NCBI GenBank assembly: GCA_025345505.1
Contig: JANVCC010000022.1
Location: 27,446,375 to 27,510,374, forward strand
Length of the DNA stretch: 64,000 bases
Direction: 5' to 3'
Source: Todiramphus chloris collaris
Lineage: Eukaryota > Chordata > Aves > Coraciiformes > Alcedinidae
The notes beneath the pieces are model-generated. The model made no database searches, was not told where the DNA came from, and worked only from the letters and a program-made list of their open reading frames with translations. Position 1 is the stretch's first letter. Each line of letters begins with the position of its first letter. A program made the translations under genes and the position numbers. Shown one piece after another: positions 25,001 to 33,171 of this stretch.

Positions 25001-28000
25001 TTCAAAGGTGTGGAGGAAGGAATTATTCTGGGTGAGGATAGGCCGGTAATTTAATATGTGTAATGGAATATGGTACCAAAACAACACAGATGCATCACCC
25101 TGTGAAAGTGAGAAATGAGTCTCCTGCTATAGGAATGCTTTTCTTCTGTGATTCTGTGATTTAGTCATGCCCATGCATAATGGGACTACTACCAAAAGCA
25201 AAAGAATGACAAAACCCTGGAGAACAATTGGAATTTCATCACATTTAGACTGGTTCCAGGCAGCATTACAGATTGTAGCACTTGGAGTGGAGAGCTGTGG
25301 TTTCAAGTAGAAGAGCTGTAATGCAGATGTTGATAGGAATTAATCTGAATACCAAAGAGAAACCATGGCAGGATACAGTCACTCAAAGATCCAGACCAAT
25401 ACTCTTCCCTGTGTTTCCACTCACTGCTTCTGTGACAGATATGGGAGTCTATAATCTCTAATACTCTTGCTGCAAAAAGAATACAGGGTACCAATCAAGT
25501 GAATAGAGGCTTCTACACTGTGAGGTTTTTAGGCATATACCATGGGAATTCAACCCTCCTCGGGAAGGATGGGGAGGTGCTGATAGATAACAAGTTGAAG
25601 TGAGACTCACTAGGATGCCCTTGTGGCAAAGGTGAGGTGCATTCCAGGCTGTATGAACAAATGTAGCCATAAGATTAAGGGATGTGGTTATTCCCATCAA
25701 TGTGGCATTTGCAATCCAAGCTTGTCCTGCCTTGAGCAGCAGGATGAATCAGATCACCTCCAAAGGTGCCTTCCAGCCTGGATCATCCAGCGAATCAATG
25801 AAGTGTAAAGCCTTGTCACCCATTGTAGAGCTGCGTGAGAGAAGGCTGGCCTCACCCAAGTTCTGCTCTCCTCTCCTCTCTGCATAGGTCCAGGCCATGC
25901 ATGATTACACAGCCACCGACAGCGACGAGCTACAGCTGAAGGCTGGGGATGTGGTGCTTGTGATTCCATTTGAGAACCCTGAGGAGCAGGTGAGTGGGAA
26001 AGGTGGGGTAAGAGCCTGGGCCGGGAGGAGCCAAGCGGATTTCCAGAGATGCTGCTTCCTCCACTAACAGTCGGCTGGCTGGGTGCAGAGCCATCAGTTT
26101 GTGGCTGGGGGCTGGCAGGAGATCCAGTTGTCCTTAAGCTTGAGACTGGCTTTCTGCAACAGAGGGGAGGACTCTGCCTGTGATTGGAAAGTGGAGACAT
26201 TATCCTGCATAAAGCTTGTGAAATAGCTGTGGCTTCCTGTCCCTACCAGGGCATTTGAGCCCATACAATGGCTCCCTTGATCAGTGAGCCCAACAGAGCC
26301 CATATTTTGCCTCCTCACTCCTCCTAAACTTGATGCACTTTCCCTGTGACCACTGCAGTGCAGACTGTGGCATTGTTAGTCATAACCCACAGGTTATGAT
26401 GATGTTTTCTCCCCTTTTGAGAAAGGCTGGAGCTCTAAGAAAGCAGTTTGTTGTGGATGATGTCTTGCACTTCAGTATAGCAATGGCTATTTCCAAAGAC
26501 AGCATATGGTCAGGAGATGGCAGTAGAACCAAAGGCTGGAGCAGGTTGCTCAGCCCTAGAGAGCAGCCTTACTGTCCATCTCCAACCTGAATTTAATGGG
26601 CGATATTTTTCTTTAATCTGAGTTATTTCTAGAAGCTTTGAGTAAATCCTCCTCACTTGTTGTGTTGGAGGGCTTCCAGCTGATAAAGTCTGCAGCAGTT
26701 TTACCCCTTTGGCTGAGGGATGTGGTGATTTTATAAAATACATGCTCATATCTCCAGGTTTTTGTCTGAAAAAGGAAGGCAGTTCTCTAAATTGATTCAG
26801 CAGTCAGCAGCTCTTTAGGTTTGGCCAAGCCCAGACAAGATCTGGATTTCACAAGGGGCAAAGGGAGGGTGTTGTAGTTCACTGGACACAGAACATGTAG
26901 ATCCTCTTTGTGGCTCAGCTGTTGGCTTTGTGAATTATGGAGGTAGATTTTGCTGCTGCTTGTGAAATGGGAGCTATAATGTGCCTGCAGTTCCCACAGA
27001 GTTAGGTGCTCTGGGGGAAGGGTTGTATGGGGAAGAGACAGGAGTTCCTTCAGGAGGCAAGACTTTTCACTGAGTGAAACTGTCCTACACAAGCATTTGT
27101 GAGCATTTCTTCCTCAGAAAGCTTTCTGGATGGGAAATGAGTGGCAGCTCCCCTAGTTTCTGTGGTACGAGATACCATTTGTGGAGCAGAGTTTTCTCAA
27201 TGCCCTGTGTTTGCACTCTAGCTGGATGTGGGTGCAACAGCCATGAACTCAAGACTCTCCAAGCTGCAGAGGGTGAGCTCTGAGTGTTGCTAACATGATG
27301 CTGTAGCTGCACCGAAGCCCTCTAACCCTCATACAGTGTATCCTGTGCTACAGCTCTTTTCCCTAACCTGGATCATTCCCAGCCAGAAATGTTGGCTGTT
27401 AACATGTGCATGAACTGTGCACGTGAGTGGAGGAAGCTTAGGGTAATATATTGTGATCCATGTCTCCATCTTGCAGCTCAGGTTTCAGTTTGTGGGTACA
27501 TCAGCCAGGCCTGGATCCGTCTCTCTTGACAGAAGACAGACAGGGTTGAGGGCAGCAGTGCTTCTAAGCTGGCACTTCAAGTGACACTGTTCAAAATTGG
27601 CAAAGGTCAATCCGAGTCCTCGTGTCTAATCCCTGTGGCCAAGGAGACCCTTTGTAGCAGGATGCAGTGGGAGTGATGCATGCTGTATGGCACAAACGCT
27701 GTGTGCAAATGGATGAGCTGTTGTGCTTGCTGTGCTGTGAGCTGCTTTCCAGACACTTGGGCCCAGTGTCTTCTGCCTAGTTGTTTGTCTTCCTGATTTA
27801 TGGCACGTCAGTCTTTCCACAGCCCCTGCAGCTGGCTGCTGCAGATGGGCTCCTGTCTCATGCCATTCCCATGACATCCCCTGAACGTTCAACTTTTAAG
27901 GCAGCAACAAGGGCTAGCTGAGCCTGCAGGTACCCAGTACAGCCTGCAAGAAGCAAGGAACTGAGGTACAACAGCTGGTCTGAGCTGCTGCCACAACAAA

Positions 28001-29531
28001 CATGCAGAAAACAGTACAAGAGGGTGGAAGCCAAAAAATGGTAGCGGAAAGCAGTGTGTGCCCATGGGTCACTCCTGCACCATGCCGGTATGATTCTAAA
28101 GAACATGTTTCAAGGGGGGCATTGTTTGGCCTTGGGTAAATACCCAGGTAACTCCCGCCAGTTCCAGGGAAGCAGAAGTGTAAACCTCACACACATGCCC
28201 CATTTCCCCACAGCTTAGAACATCTGGTTGCCTGAGCACTTCTGCTCTGGCAAGTTAGGTAGCTGATTATGATGACGTATCTCTAAAGGAGCCTGGTGCA
28301 TGCTTTGCCCAGAGGAGTGGACGCAGAACAGGCTGTTGGGTTTGGAGGCAGCGGTCCCCTATGCAGCTCTCTTGCCTTATGCTGCAGTCTTAACCCATAG
28401 GCTGTCCTGCTGCATATGACCACATGAGTGGGTATATTTGCATGCCAAAGGGTGCTTCCATGGTGGCAGCCCCGAGGAATGCAGAGAATAGTGTGGTTGC
28501 ACACCTGAACGGCAAGAAATGCAGCCTTCTCACCTTGAATATTTCAGCTCCCTCATGTACTTCAGATGGAGCAGGACTCTCGATGCTAGACACTCTGTAG
28601 GTAGATGGTGGGAAGTCTGGTTTGCCTCCGAAGCAGGTTCTACCAAACAGGACTCCATTTGCCTCAGTGAAAATTTATAGATGCATTCATTTGGCTAGGG
28701 AGGATCTTTGTGAAAGACATTGATTCTTACATCATGTGTAGCAAAAGTTTGGGAGTTTTGTCAACCTCACCTTGCATCAAGCCCAACAGACTGCTGGGTT
28801 TTGGGAAGATGAGTTGAGCTGTCAGCTCTCAGTTCTCATAGACCAGAATTTTAGCATAACAGACAGGACTCATTTTGTCTGTATCACCTCTCTGAAATGC
28901 TAATCATCCAGATGCCCTGAGTGTAGGAGAGGATGAGCACCTCCAGGGAATAATTCATCCTTTCCAACGACTTGTGCCCAAGATGAATGGGATGAATTGG
29001 ACTGCTTTTATGACTATGGAAAATGCTAGACCCCTCATGTTGAGACTGTGAAAGGTGTTTCATATCCTGTAGCTCTAGGGACTTTGGCAGAACTTCTCCT
29101 GTTTCAGTGTGTGTAAATTATGACGTGTTTGTATTACATTTGCTAATAATTTGCAATTTCACCATCTCAAGGCACTCTGGGTCAGATAGGACTTGGTACC
29201 AACTCTGATGGGTTATAGCCTTTTTCCTGTTTAAAAGGGAACAAAAAGCTTTTTTTTTTTTTTTTTTTTGCTTTTTTTTTTTCCTTTCTTTTCCCTTGTC
29301 CTCTTCCTGGATTGTCTCCAAGCCAATTATGAGCATGGCTTTAACACTTCCCTGGCCTACACGCCAAGAAAAATCCCTGCTCGCATCTCTCCCTCAACAT
29401 CTGGTCTCTGTCTTCTCCTCCAGGATGAAGGATGGCTGATGGGAGTGAAGGAGTCTGACTGGATCCAGCGTAAGGAACTTGACCAATGCCGAGGGGTTTT
29501 CCCTGAGAATTTCACTGAGCGTGTGCAGTGA
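910..29531 (+). CDS. BIN1: BIN1 (amphiphysin 2), 3' half of the gene, 11 coding exons
   Basis: BIN1 is a cytosolic and peripheral-membrane adaptor that senses and makes membrane curvature (BAR domain), links clathrin/AP2 and dynamin during endocytosis, and builds T-tubules in muscle. Eleven exons with AG/GT borders join in a single frame of 1,024 nt, giving about 340 residues plus stop. Domain order is BAR C-terminal helix, basic PI segment, Ser/Pro linker, PPVPPPPK proline motif, LLDLD and PWDLW clathrin motifs, Ala/Glu-rich segment, MYC-binding-domain segment, and SH3 domain ending in FTERVQ. This order and the exon sizes match the human gene as I remember it. Splicing is expected to be tissue-specific: the 45-nt exon in muscle, the LLDLD/PWDLW exons in neurons. 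The N-terminal BAR exons lie 5' of the window, and human exon 16 was not found. AMPH is excluded by the PI exon and by the [13 protein letters not shown]3 sequence. The span given includes introns; exons are listed separately. Confidence 0.97.
986..2987 (+). other. BIN1: BIN1 intron 9
   Basis: About 2.0 kb with consensus ends GTAAGG and TTTGCAG. No recognisable exon, repeat family or RNA gene. It has short A-rich runs near 1060-1090 and nothing else notable. Confidence 0.8.
2988..3070 (+). CDS. BIN1: BIN1 exon 10: C-terminal end of the BAR domain
   Basis: This 83-nt exon has a pyrimidine-rich acceptor TATTTTGCAG and a donor CCAG|GTCAGT. It encodes [15 protein letters not shown], then [12 protein letters not shown] and the first two bases of the next codon. 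The first part is the end of the BAR helix; the human equivalent reads LNQNLNDVLVGLEKQ. The second part (human HGSNTFTVKAQP) is the diverged hinge leaving the BAR domain. The exon ends two bases into a codon, which the muscle exon or exon 12 can complete equally well with AG+A (Arg) or AG+T (Ser). Confidence 0.96.
3071..5745 (+). other. BIN1: BIN1 intron 10, upstream of the muscle exon
   Basis: About 2.7 kb starting GTCAGT and ending CCTCAACAG. No repeat family was recognised. A short TGTGTGTGTGTATGTG run lies at about 5590-5605. The last 90 nt carry YGCY motifs listed separately. Confidence 0.8.
5660..5745 (+). promoter_or_regulatory. BIN1: YGCY (MBNL-type) motifs upstream of BIN1 exon 11
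   Basis: The 86 nt before the muscle exon contain TGCT at 5666-5669, TGCC at 5703-5706 and TGCC at 5731-5734, and the pyrimidine tract is poor. MBNL proteins bind YGCY motifs, and in human BIN1 MBNL1 binds upstream of exon 11 to promote its use. Motif matches this short are common by chance, so function is inferred from position. Confidence 0.35.
5746..5790 (+). CDS. BIN1: BIN1 exon 11: phosphoinositide-binding (PI) muscle exon
   Basis: This 45-nt cassette lies between AACAG and AG|GTACCG. Joined to exon 10 it reads [15 protein letters not shown] plus a split serine; the human insert reads RKKSKLFSRLRRKKNS. Eight Arg/Lys residues make it strongly basic. In mammals the segment binds PI(4,5)P2 and PI(4)P, is included mainly in skeletal muscle, and drives T-tubule formation; loss of its inclusion is a feature of myotonic dystrophy. 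Length, phase and position between exons 10 and 12 all fit. The acceptor has a poor pyrimidine tract and the donor lacks G at +5, as expected of a regulated exon. It is too short to show up as an open reading frame alone. Confidence 0.93.
7753..7797 (+). repeat. T45 homopolymer
   Basis: An uninterrupted run of 45 T in BIN1 intron 11. No AATAAA-type signal or retrocopy body was recognised on the minus strand next to it, so a processed-pseudogene tail is not supported. Length is likely polymorphic and prone to sequencing error. Confidence 0.9.
8446..8523 (+). repeat. TTTG-rich simple repeat
   Basis: Interrupted (TTTG)n with G runs and T tracts, in BIN1 intron 11. Low-complexity sequence. Confidence 0.85.
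10643..10793 (+). CDS. BIN1: BIN1 exon 12: Ser/Pro-rich linker
   Basis: This 151-nt exon has acceptor CTTCCTTCAG and donor CAG|GTAGTG. It encodes (S)[18 protein letters not shown] and continues to SIPKSPSQ. The core KSPSPPDGSP matches the human exon exactly as I recall it, while the second half ([15 protein letters not shown]..) is diverged in the usual way for this disordered linker. Several Ser-Pro and Thr-Pro dipeptides make it a plausible target of proline-directed kinases. It enters in phase 2 and exits in phase 0, so it restores frame with or without exon 11. Confidence 0.96.
10794..14857 (+). other. BIN1: BIN1 intron 12
   Basis: About 4.1 kb. A G/T-rich tract occupies about 14638-14683, some 175 nt before exon 13. 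Otherwise there is no recognisable repeat or exon. Confidence 0.8.
14638..14683 (+). repeat. G/T-rich low-complexity tract
   Basis: Irregular TTG/TTTTG repeats about 175 nt upstream of BIN1 exon 13. Confidence 0.75.
14858..14986 (+). CDS. BIN1: BIN1 exon 13: proline motif and start of the CLAP module
   Basis: This 129-nt (43-codon) phase-0 cassette has acceptor TTGCATGCAG and donor TCGCAG|GTTAGC. It encodes [20 protein letters not shown] and then [23 protein letters not shown]. The human exon is also 43 residues and starts [20 protein letters not shown]. The PPVPPPPK stretch is the intramolecular SH3 ligand in BIN1. The Thr in VTPSK is equivalent to human T348, a reported CDK5 site, and keeps the S/T-P-x-K consensus. 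In mammals the exon is included chiefly in brain isoforms. Confidence 0.96.
14987..17860 (+). other. BIN1: BIN1 intron 13
   Basis: About 2.9 kb. It holds a compound T20 - (AT)n - C9 tract at 15847-15903 and a short (TG)n at about 17807-17820 just before exon 14. No other element was recognised. Confidence 0.8.
15847..15903 (+). repeat. Compound T20 / (AT)n / C9 tract
   Basis: T20 at 15847-15866, then TATATATATATATGCATATATATAC, then C9 at 15895-15903. A compound microsatellite in intron 13. Confidence 0.85.
17861..17968 (+). CDS. BIN1: BIN1 exon 14: clathrin/AP2-binding exon with LLDLD box
   Basis: This 108-nt (36-codon) phase-0 cassette lies between CTGCCAAG and CAG|GTTGGT. It encodes [20 protein letters not shown] followed by [21 protein letters not shown] is a classic clathrin box that binds the clathrin terminal domain, and the adjoining DFDP resembles AP2-appendage motifs. 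The human exon has the same length and the same LLDLDFDP core. A (TG)n run lies about 40 nt upstream, and the acceptor ends in AAG rather than CAG, so it is somewhat weak. Confidence 0.95.
18520..18549. repeat. Perfect 13-bp inverted repeat, 4-nt loop
   Basis: AGCACTATGCTTA, loop ATTC, then TAAGCATAGTGCT. All 13 pairs are Watson-Crick, so the pre-mRNA could form a compact hairpin in BIN1 intron 14. Confidence 0.9.
19029..19172 (+). repeat. T/G-only tract with T32, G8 and G6 runs
   Basis: Almost every base is T or G. T32 at 19058-19089 is followed directly by G8 (19090-19097), with G5 at 19047-19051 and G6 at 19115-19120. It lies in the intron before the neuronal microexon, about 750 nt upstream. 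Confidence 0.85.
19919..19942 (+). CDS. BIN1: BIN1 exon 15: 24-nt neuronal microexon with W-box PWDLW
   Basis: This phase-0 microexon lies between ACATGCTTAG and GAG|GTAAGA and encodes SLPWDLWE; the human counterpart is SIPWDLWE. PWDLW is the W-box, a second clathrin terminal-domain motif also found in amphiphysin 1. With LLDLD from the preceding exon it gives the brain isoform two clathrin contacts. The near-identical peptide, the correct order between exons 14 and 17, the 24-nt length and the strong donor make the call firm despite the small size. Two TGC triplets lie in the last 20 nt of the upstream intron. Confidence 0.92.
19943..23506 (+). other. BIN1: BIN1 intron between exons 15 and 17 (no exon 16 found)
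   Basis: About 3.6 kb in which mammals carry a 36-codon Pro/Ser-rich exon 16. I scanned for an acceptor, a phase-0 open segment of about 100 nt and a donor with PTES- or SQTAEP-like coding, and found none convincing. A perfect 11-bp inverted repeat lies at 21722-21748. Confidence 0.65.
21722..21748. repeat. Perfect 11-bp inverted repeat, 5-nt loop
   Basis: AAAAGGAGCTC, loop GTGTT, then GAGCTCCTTTT, in the intron where mammalian exon 16 would lie. The layout resembles a bacterial terminator, but in a vertebrate intron it is simply a stable hairpin candidate. Confidence 0.9.
23507..23593 (+). CDS. BIN1: BIN1 exon 17: Ala/Glu-rich alternative exon
   Basis: This 87-nt (29-codon) phase-0 exon has acceptor TTGTATTGCAG and donor TCA|GTAAGC. 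It encodes [20 protein letters not shown] followed by EASKAEADS. The human exon is one codon longer, begins PAEASEVAGG and is similarly Ala/Glu/Gly-rich. In mammals it is alternatively spliced and forms part of the MYC-binding domain. Here it looks like a degenerate AGAEAA-type repeat, more alanine-rich than the human form, so its length may vary between species. The identification rests on position, the PAEA start, phase and splice sites rather than on long identity. Confidence 0.88.
23594..24377 (+). other. BIN1: BIN1 intron 17
   Basis: 784 nt, starting GTAAGC and ending in a T-rich tract followed by CTG triplets and CTGCTAG. No repeat family or exon was recognised. Confidence 0.85.
24378..24488 (+). 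CDS. BIN1: BIN1 exon 18: MYC-binding domain segment
   Basis: This 111-nt (37-codon) phase-0 exon has acceptor CTGCCTGCTAG and donor AAG|GTAAGT. It encodes [20 protein letters not shown] and then [17 protein letters not shown]. The human exon is 37 residues with the same [22 protein letters not shown] opening and a PPGFMFK end. The middle (ASSERADM against SGAGRLDL in human) is diverged. It connects the disordered region to the SH3 domain. A run of CTG triplets lies directly before the acceptor. Confidence 0.96.
24489..25887 (+). other. BIN1: BIN1 intron 18, containing a CR1 relic
   Basis: 1.4 kb. Its second half contains a decayed CR1 LINE fragment at about 25560-25800, which ends less than 100 nt before the acceptor of exon 19. 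A short CR1-tail-like string (TTCTGTGATTCTGTGATT) at about 25144-25162 is unattached to recognisable CR1 sequence. Confidence 0.8.
25560..25800 (+). mobile_element. Decayed CR1 LINE fragment (3' ORF2 and 3' end)
   Basis: The segment follows the CR1 layout. GTGCTGATAGATAACAAGTTG matches the region coding GVLVDNKL, CCCTTGTGGCAAAGG matches the ALVAKK region, and GGGATGTGGTTATTCCC matches the EVIIPLYS region. After an internal gap come CTGCCTTGAGCAGCAGG and TCACCTCCAAAGGTGCCTTCC, the CR1 3' UTR. The intact CR1 in this window (41735-43114) has the same order. It is heavily mutated, lacks a clear ATTCTGTG tail, and must be older than that copy. Confidence 0.7.
25888..25989 (+). CDS. BIN1: BIN1 exon 19: first half of the SH3 domain
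   Basis: This 102-nt (34-codon) phase-0 exon has acceptor CTGCATAG and donor CAG|GTGAGT. It encodes [20 protein letters not shown] followed by [14 protein letters not shown]. The AMHDY motif is the SH3 ALYDY equivalent (human AQHDY), and [11 protein letters not shown] is the RT-loop and following strand that bind PxxP ligands such as dynamin 2 and, intramolecularly, the exon 11 and exon 13 segments. Length equals the human exon. Confidence 0.97.
25990..29423 (+). other. BIN1: BIN1 intron 19, within the SH3 domain
   Basis: About 3.4 kb splitting the SH3 coding region at the conserved position after NPEEQ. Two T tracts (29250-29269 and 29272-29282) lie about 140-175 nt before exon 20. No other element was recognised. 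Confidence 0.8.
29424..29531 (+). CDS. BIN1: BIN1 exon 20: second half of SH3, C-terminus and stop
   Basis: The coding part of the last exon follows acceptor CTTCTCCTCCAG. It encodes [20 protein letters not shown] and then [15 protein letters not shown] before TGA at 29529-29531. The GW of DEGWLMG (ligand-binding Trp) and the GVFPENF signature (conserved Pro and aromatic residue) complete the SH3 fold. The human end is [24 protein letters not shown], so the last residue is Gln here rather than Pro. The long T tracts at 29250-29282 upstream do not disturb the acceptor. Confidence 0.97.
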   Translation, partial: DEGWLMGVKESDWIQRKELDQCRGVFPENFTERVQ

Positions 29532-30074
29532 AAGCCCAAGCTCACCAGCCACATTTCAGCTGGAAGAAAGCAAGTTTTCTGATAAATAATTGAAAAAGAG
29601 CAGCGAAATGAAGAGAGAATTTTAAAGGAAGAGAAGCCTGAAAAAAGTCAACTTAAAGGATGTGTTCTTCTCAAAGGGCAGGGTTTCAGAAGTAAATTGA
29701 AATTCAAAGTGTTATCAAGATCTCTACATATTAATAATAATAATAAGACAAGTCAAATACCCTCTTCTCCTTTTGGTTTTAACAGCATTTGGATTCAGAG
29801 GACTGATGCAGAAGCAACTCAGTGTGGTTCTCTAAATACTGCCTTGACTGAATTGTTGAGATGTCAGTCTGATCCCTGGAAAGGCAGTATTTGCCTGATG
29901 GATTGAGAGTAGAAGCTGCATTTGCTCTTGGGTGGGTTCATCTGTTTTGTCTTGAAGGTGGCTTGCATGGCAACCATAAAAATTCAGCCTTCCTTACATG
30001 TTCAAACATACAGTAGGCCAAACTTTCTGTTACGGTGTTGAAAAAATACTTAGTATATAGTGTTCACCAATACA

Positions 30075-30100
30075 ATATGTGTGTGTGTGTGTGCGCGCAT
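30075..30100. repeat. Alternating purine-pyrimidine run (TG)n-CGCGC in the BIN1 3' UTR
   Basis: ATATGTG..TGTGCGCGCAT: 26 bp of strict purine/pyrimidine alternation, the pattern that favours Z-DNA. In the transcript it is a UG repeat. Confidence 0.85.
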
Positions 30101-31751
30101 TTTATTTTCTTCCTTTAAAACAATGTTGCACAAACTGTGATTTTGTACATCTAAAGATAGAAAAAACTACATAGAAAGGGCAGGGAGAAGATGGGAAGTG
30201 TGTGGCTGTGCTCAGTCCAGAGTTTTCAAATGCAGACACCTACATTCTCACAGTAGGATTGGCCTATGAAATGCTAAGGGGATGGACAAATTCAGGAGGA
30301 GAAACAAGACAAAACAAGTGGATGCTATTAAGATGGCTCTGAAGTTTAGAAGAGGGAATCCTCTGCTCCCCAAAGCCTGTAAGTGGTTTCAGAAAAAGCT
30401 TAGATTCATGTAGTTGGAAGATCTCTATAATCTGGCTGGTTGGAAGATTTGTTTTAAAAGAAAGATAAGGGAAGAATTATTCATTTTTTTCTGAAAGAAT
30501 GTCTAAGGAAAAACACAGAGGAAAAGCATTTTACATTCTGTGTTCTTAATTGGCATTGTTATTTGTGGAATTGTATTTCTTATTTTCCTTTGAAGAGTTC
30601 TGTAAGTGAAATATTGTTAGATCAGCTTTCTCCAGTGCTGTGCTGGTGATCAAGTTAACCTCTATGAAAACTGGACTCTTGAAACACTCATTTTAAAAGG
30701 CTGCATGACTTCATGATATTTTAATGCATTAGAAAGGAAGGCAAGAATATCAAAGTGTCAGTGTCAAGAAGACACTCTGCAGTCTAATATTGATGCTGAG
30801 ACCTTTCCTATAACTTTCCTTTGCTCCTGTTTGTTTTTGAGTTTTGCTTTTTAGTTTAAATGAGCAGATGACAAGGCTGTTTCAAGGCGCATATTACACT
30901 TGTTAAAATAAGCTGGTCTGACCCTTCAAGGCTCTAAAGTCCCACAAAGGTACTTTAAACTTTACTTGAATACTGATGCAGCTGGCTATTATTTTTTATG
31001 GCTTCCTCTTCCTCCCCACCATGATCTTTTGCCTTGAAGGGATTTTTAACAGTGAGATTACCTCCTGCTGTAAAGGGACATGATCACTCTCTGAAATAAT
31101 CTTCCCAACTGTTAGGAGCTGGCTTTGGGCAAAGATGCATGGAATGCTGACACACACTACTGAAAATCCCACCTTTTCCAATCTGTTTTCGTTATTTGTA
31201 GGACAACAGAAAAAAACATTGCAGGGCAAAAGTGGTTTTTTTTTTTTTTTTTTTAAATTTTTTTTTTCCTTTCTAACTTTAGTTCAGAGGGACAGATCAA
31301 ATTTTGAGTAGAAAAGATATTCTTATATATGCAAGAATTGCTGGAGTTCCTCCTGCTTTCAGCTTGGGAGATGATCTGTGTTAATTATTTACAGCAGTGT
31401 TACAGGCATCAAAATCTGTTCTATATACCCAAATCCCTTCTCCTTTTTTTAAAAAAAAAGTAAGCATGCAGGAATTTATATTTTGCATCACTGTTACAAA
31501 ACCCAATAGTATTTAGGAGTAACTGCTCACAATACAGAAGGACTGGACTCCACAAGTTGTAGTATGGTGAGCTGTTGCTTTAGAATACTGACCTGTTTTA
31601 GTTTTACTTCTTTTCTTTTTCACTGGGGTTGTCTTTATTATTATGCCCCCCTACCCCACAAATATCTATTTTTATGCATTTATTATTCCCATTACTACTT
31701 TAAAGAATATTCATAGAAAAAATATACATTTAAATATACATAGAAATATAT

Positions 31752-31777
31752 ATTAAAAAGCGGGTTGATCCAATAAA
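31752..31777 (+). promoter_or_regulatory. BIN1: Probable BIN1 polyadenylation signals (ATTAAA, AATAAA)
   Basis: ATTAAA at 31752-31757 is followed by AATAAA at 31772-31777, the first canonical hexamer after the stop codon. A GT-rich element (TGTGGATTATTGTTTGTTTGG, about 31821-31841) lies 45-65 nt downstream, where a downstream processing element is expected. Cleavage would fall at roughly 31790-31800. Confidence 0.55.
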
Positions 31778-33144
31778 CATAATGCTGCCAGCTTAAAATG
31801 TTTATTTTTATGCAAAACCTGTGGATTATTGTTTGTTTGGCTTTTTTTTTTAAATTGACAAGAATCTAAGTACCAGAGCTGTGAGGTTTTTTTTTATTTT
31901 ATTTTTTTTTGTCTTGCAAGTAGTTGTTCTAGAGCATTTAGAAAACTCTGCTGATACCTAATTTATTGTGGGGTTTTTAGACCGTTACTGTTGTTGTTGT
32001 CTTCTGCTGTGTTTGAACCAGATGACTATCCTAACAAAGATCCTCGTAAGGCCTTTTCATTTTATTGAGCTTGCAAAGCAACTATCCAGTACTGTATTGT
32101 CCCTGCAGAAGTGGCGACTCTCTGCAAAAAAAGGGATGTTGTTTTCAGGTCACGTGAGTGATGCTCAAGTGTTGCTAGTGGGGAGGATGTTTTGTCTTTC
32201 TCCATTCGCTTCCCCTCAACCCAAAAATCCCCACCCCCAAAACCCCTTGCTTAGAGCAGGTAGGGTGGGTTACCTGCATCTTGCATTGCTTGCAAATAAG
32301 CGGTGTCAGCACATCTCAGATTCTGAAAATGCAGGATCAGACCCACAGTTTATAAATTGCCTTATATGACAGTAGGATGGCATAGCAGAAAACTTCTTGT
32401 AGATGGCAGTGTTTTTTGGAGCCAGGCGATTTCTTATCTCCTGTCGTGTTCAGCCCATTGTAAACATCCGCAGTTCCTCCCATTTTCAGTACTTTTACGT
32501 CTGCTAAATTCCTTGGTATTCTGGTTGGTATTACCTGGTGAAATGAACTTCCCACTTTCTTTGGCTTAGGACTGATTCAAATAGAAGCAGGAACAGTAAT
32601 CTCCCAAGTAGGCTGTGCCCACAGTGGTTTTTCAGTTTGCAGGTTGAACTGAAAAACTTGGGGGGAAAAAAGTTATAAAGGTTACCTGAGACAGGTTGGG
32701 TTTTGTGGTGGGGTTTTTTTTTCCCATTTCCTCAGTGGAATGAAAAAGGGAAAAATCAAAACATTAAAAATAAGATTCCTTTCAAACCGAGATGAAGTAT
32801 TCATTTGTAGGGTTGTTTTTCCACTTTTTAAAAAAACCCAACATCATGACTTGGGCTATAACAAGTTGCTCTGAGGCAAAAATGTGAAACCTTCTGTTTT
32901 GAAAATGCTGAAAGAAAATTCTTTAATGTTAATAGTCTTTTTGTCTTCGCCTTCTTTTAATCTGAGGACTGGTTTCAGTTAACCCTAAACTGTGGCTTTT
33001 GGTGAATACATTAAGCGTTGAAGAGAACCCAAAGAAGCCTATTGCCCAGTTCTGCTCCACTGACAGGTACACTGAACACATTTTGGGGATTATCTTGTAT
33101 CAGGCCCAGCAAAGCTGCTGTTTCCCCATCTAATAATCTTCCCC

Positions 33145-33171
33145 TTTATTGTTTACTGGGTGAACAATAAA
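33145..33171 (+). promoter_or_regulatory. Palindromic distal poly(A) signal candidate
   Basis: TTTATTGTTTAC, spacer TGG, then GTGAACAATAAA. The arms pair over 12 positions with a single G-U wobble, and AATAAA (33166-33171) is the end of the right arm. The left arm reads AATAAA on the minus strand, so both strands carry a hexamer. It could be a distal BIN1 poly(A) site or the end of an unrecognised transcript; it may also be chance. Confidence 0.3.

Larger units (their letters stand above)
29532..31795 (+). other. BIN1: BIN1 3' untranslated region (probable extent)
   Basis: This AT-rich, stop-dense region follows the BIN1 TGA. No AATAAA hexamer was seen between the stop and 31,772. The region includes a 26-bp alternating purine/pyrimidine run (30075-30100), T tracts at about 31236-31267 and AT-rich stretches near 31670-31760. 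The 3' boundary is inferred from the first AATAAA and the following T/GT-rich sequence; a longer form is possible because another AATAAA lies at 33166. Confidence 0.6.

Noticed and set aside
25144-25162. TTCTGTGATTCTGTGATT as the tail of another CR1 copy
   Set aside because: The octamer resembles a CR1 tail but the preceding 200 nt show no CR1 3' UTR features; chance or too decayed to call.
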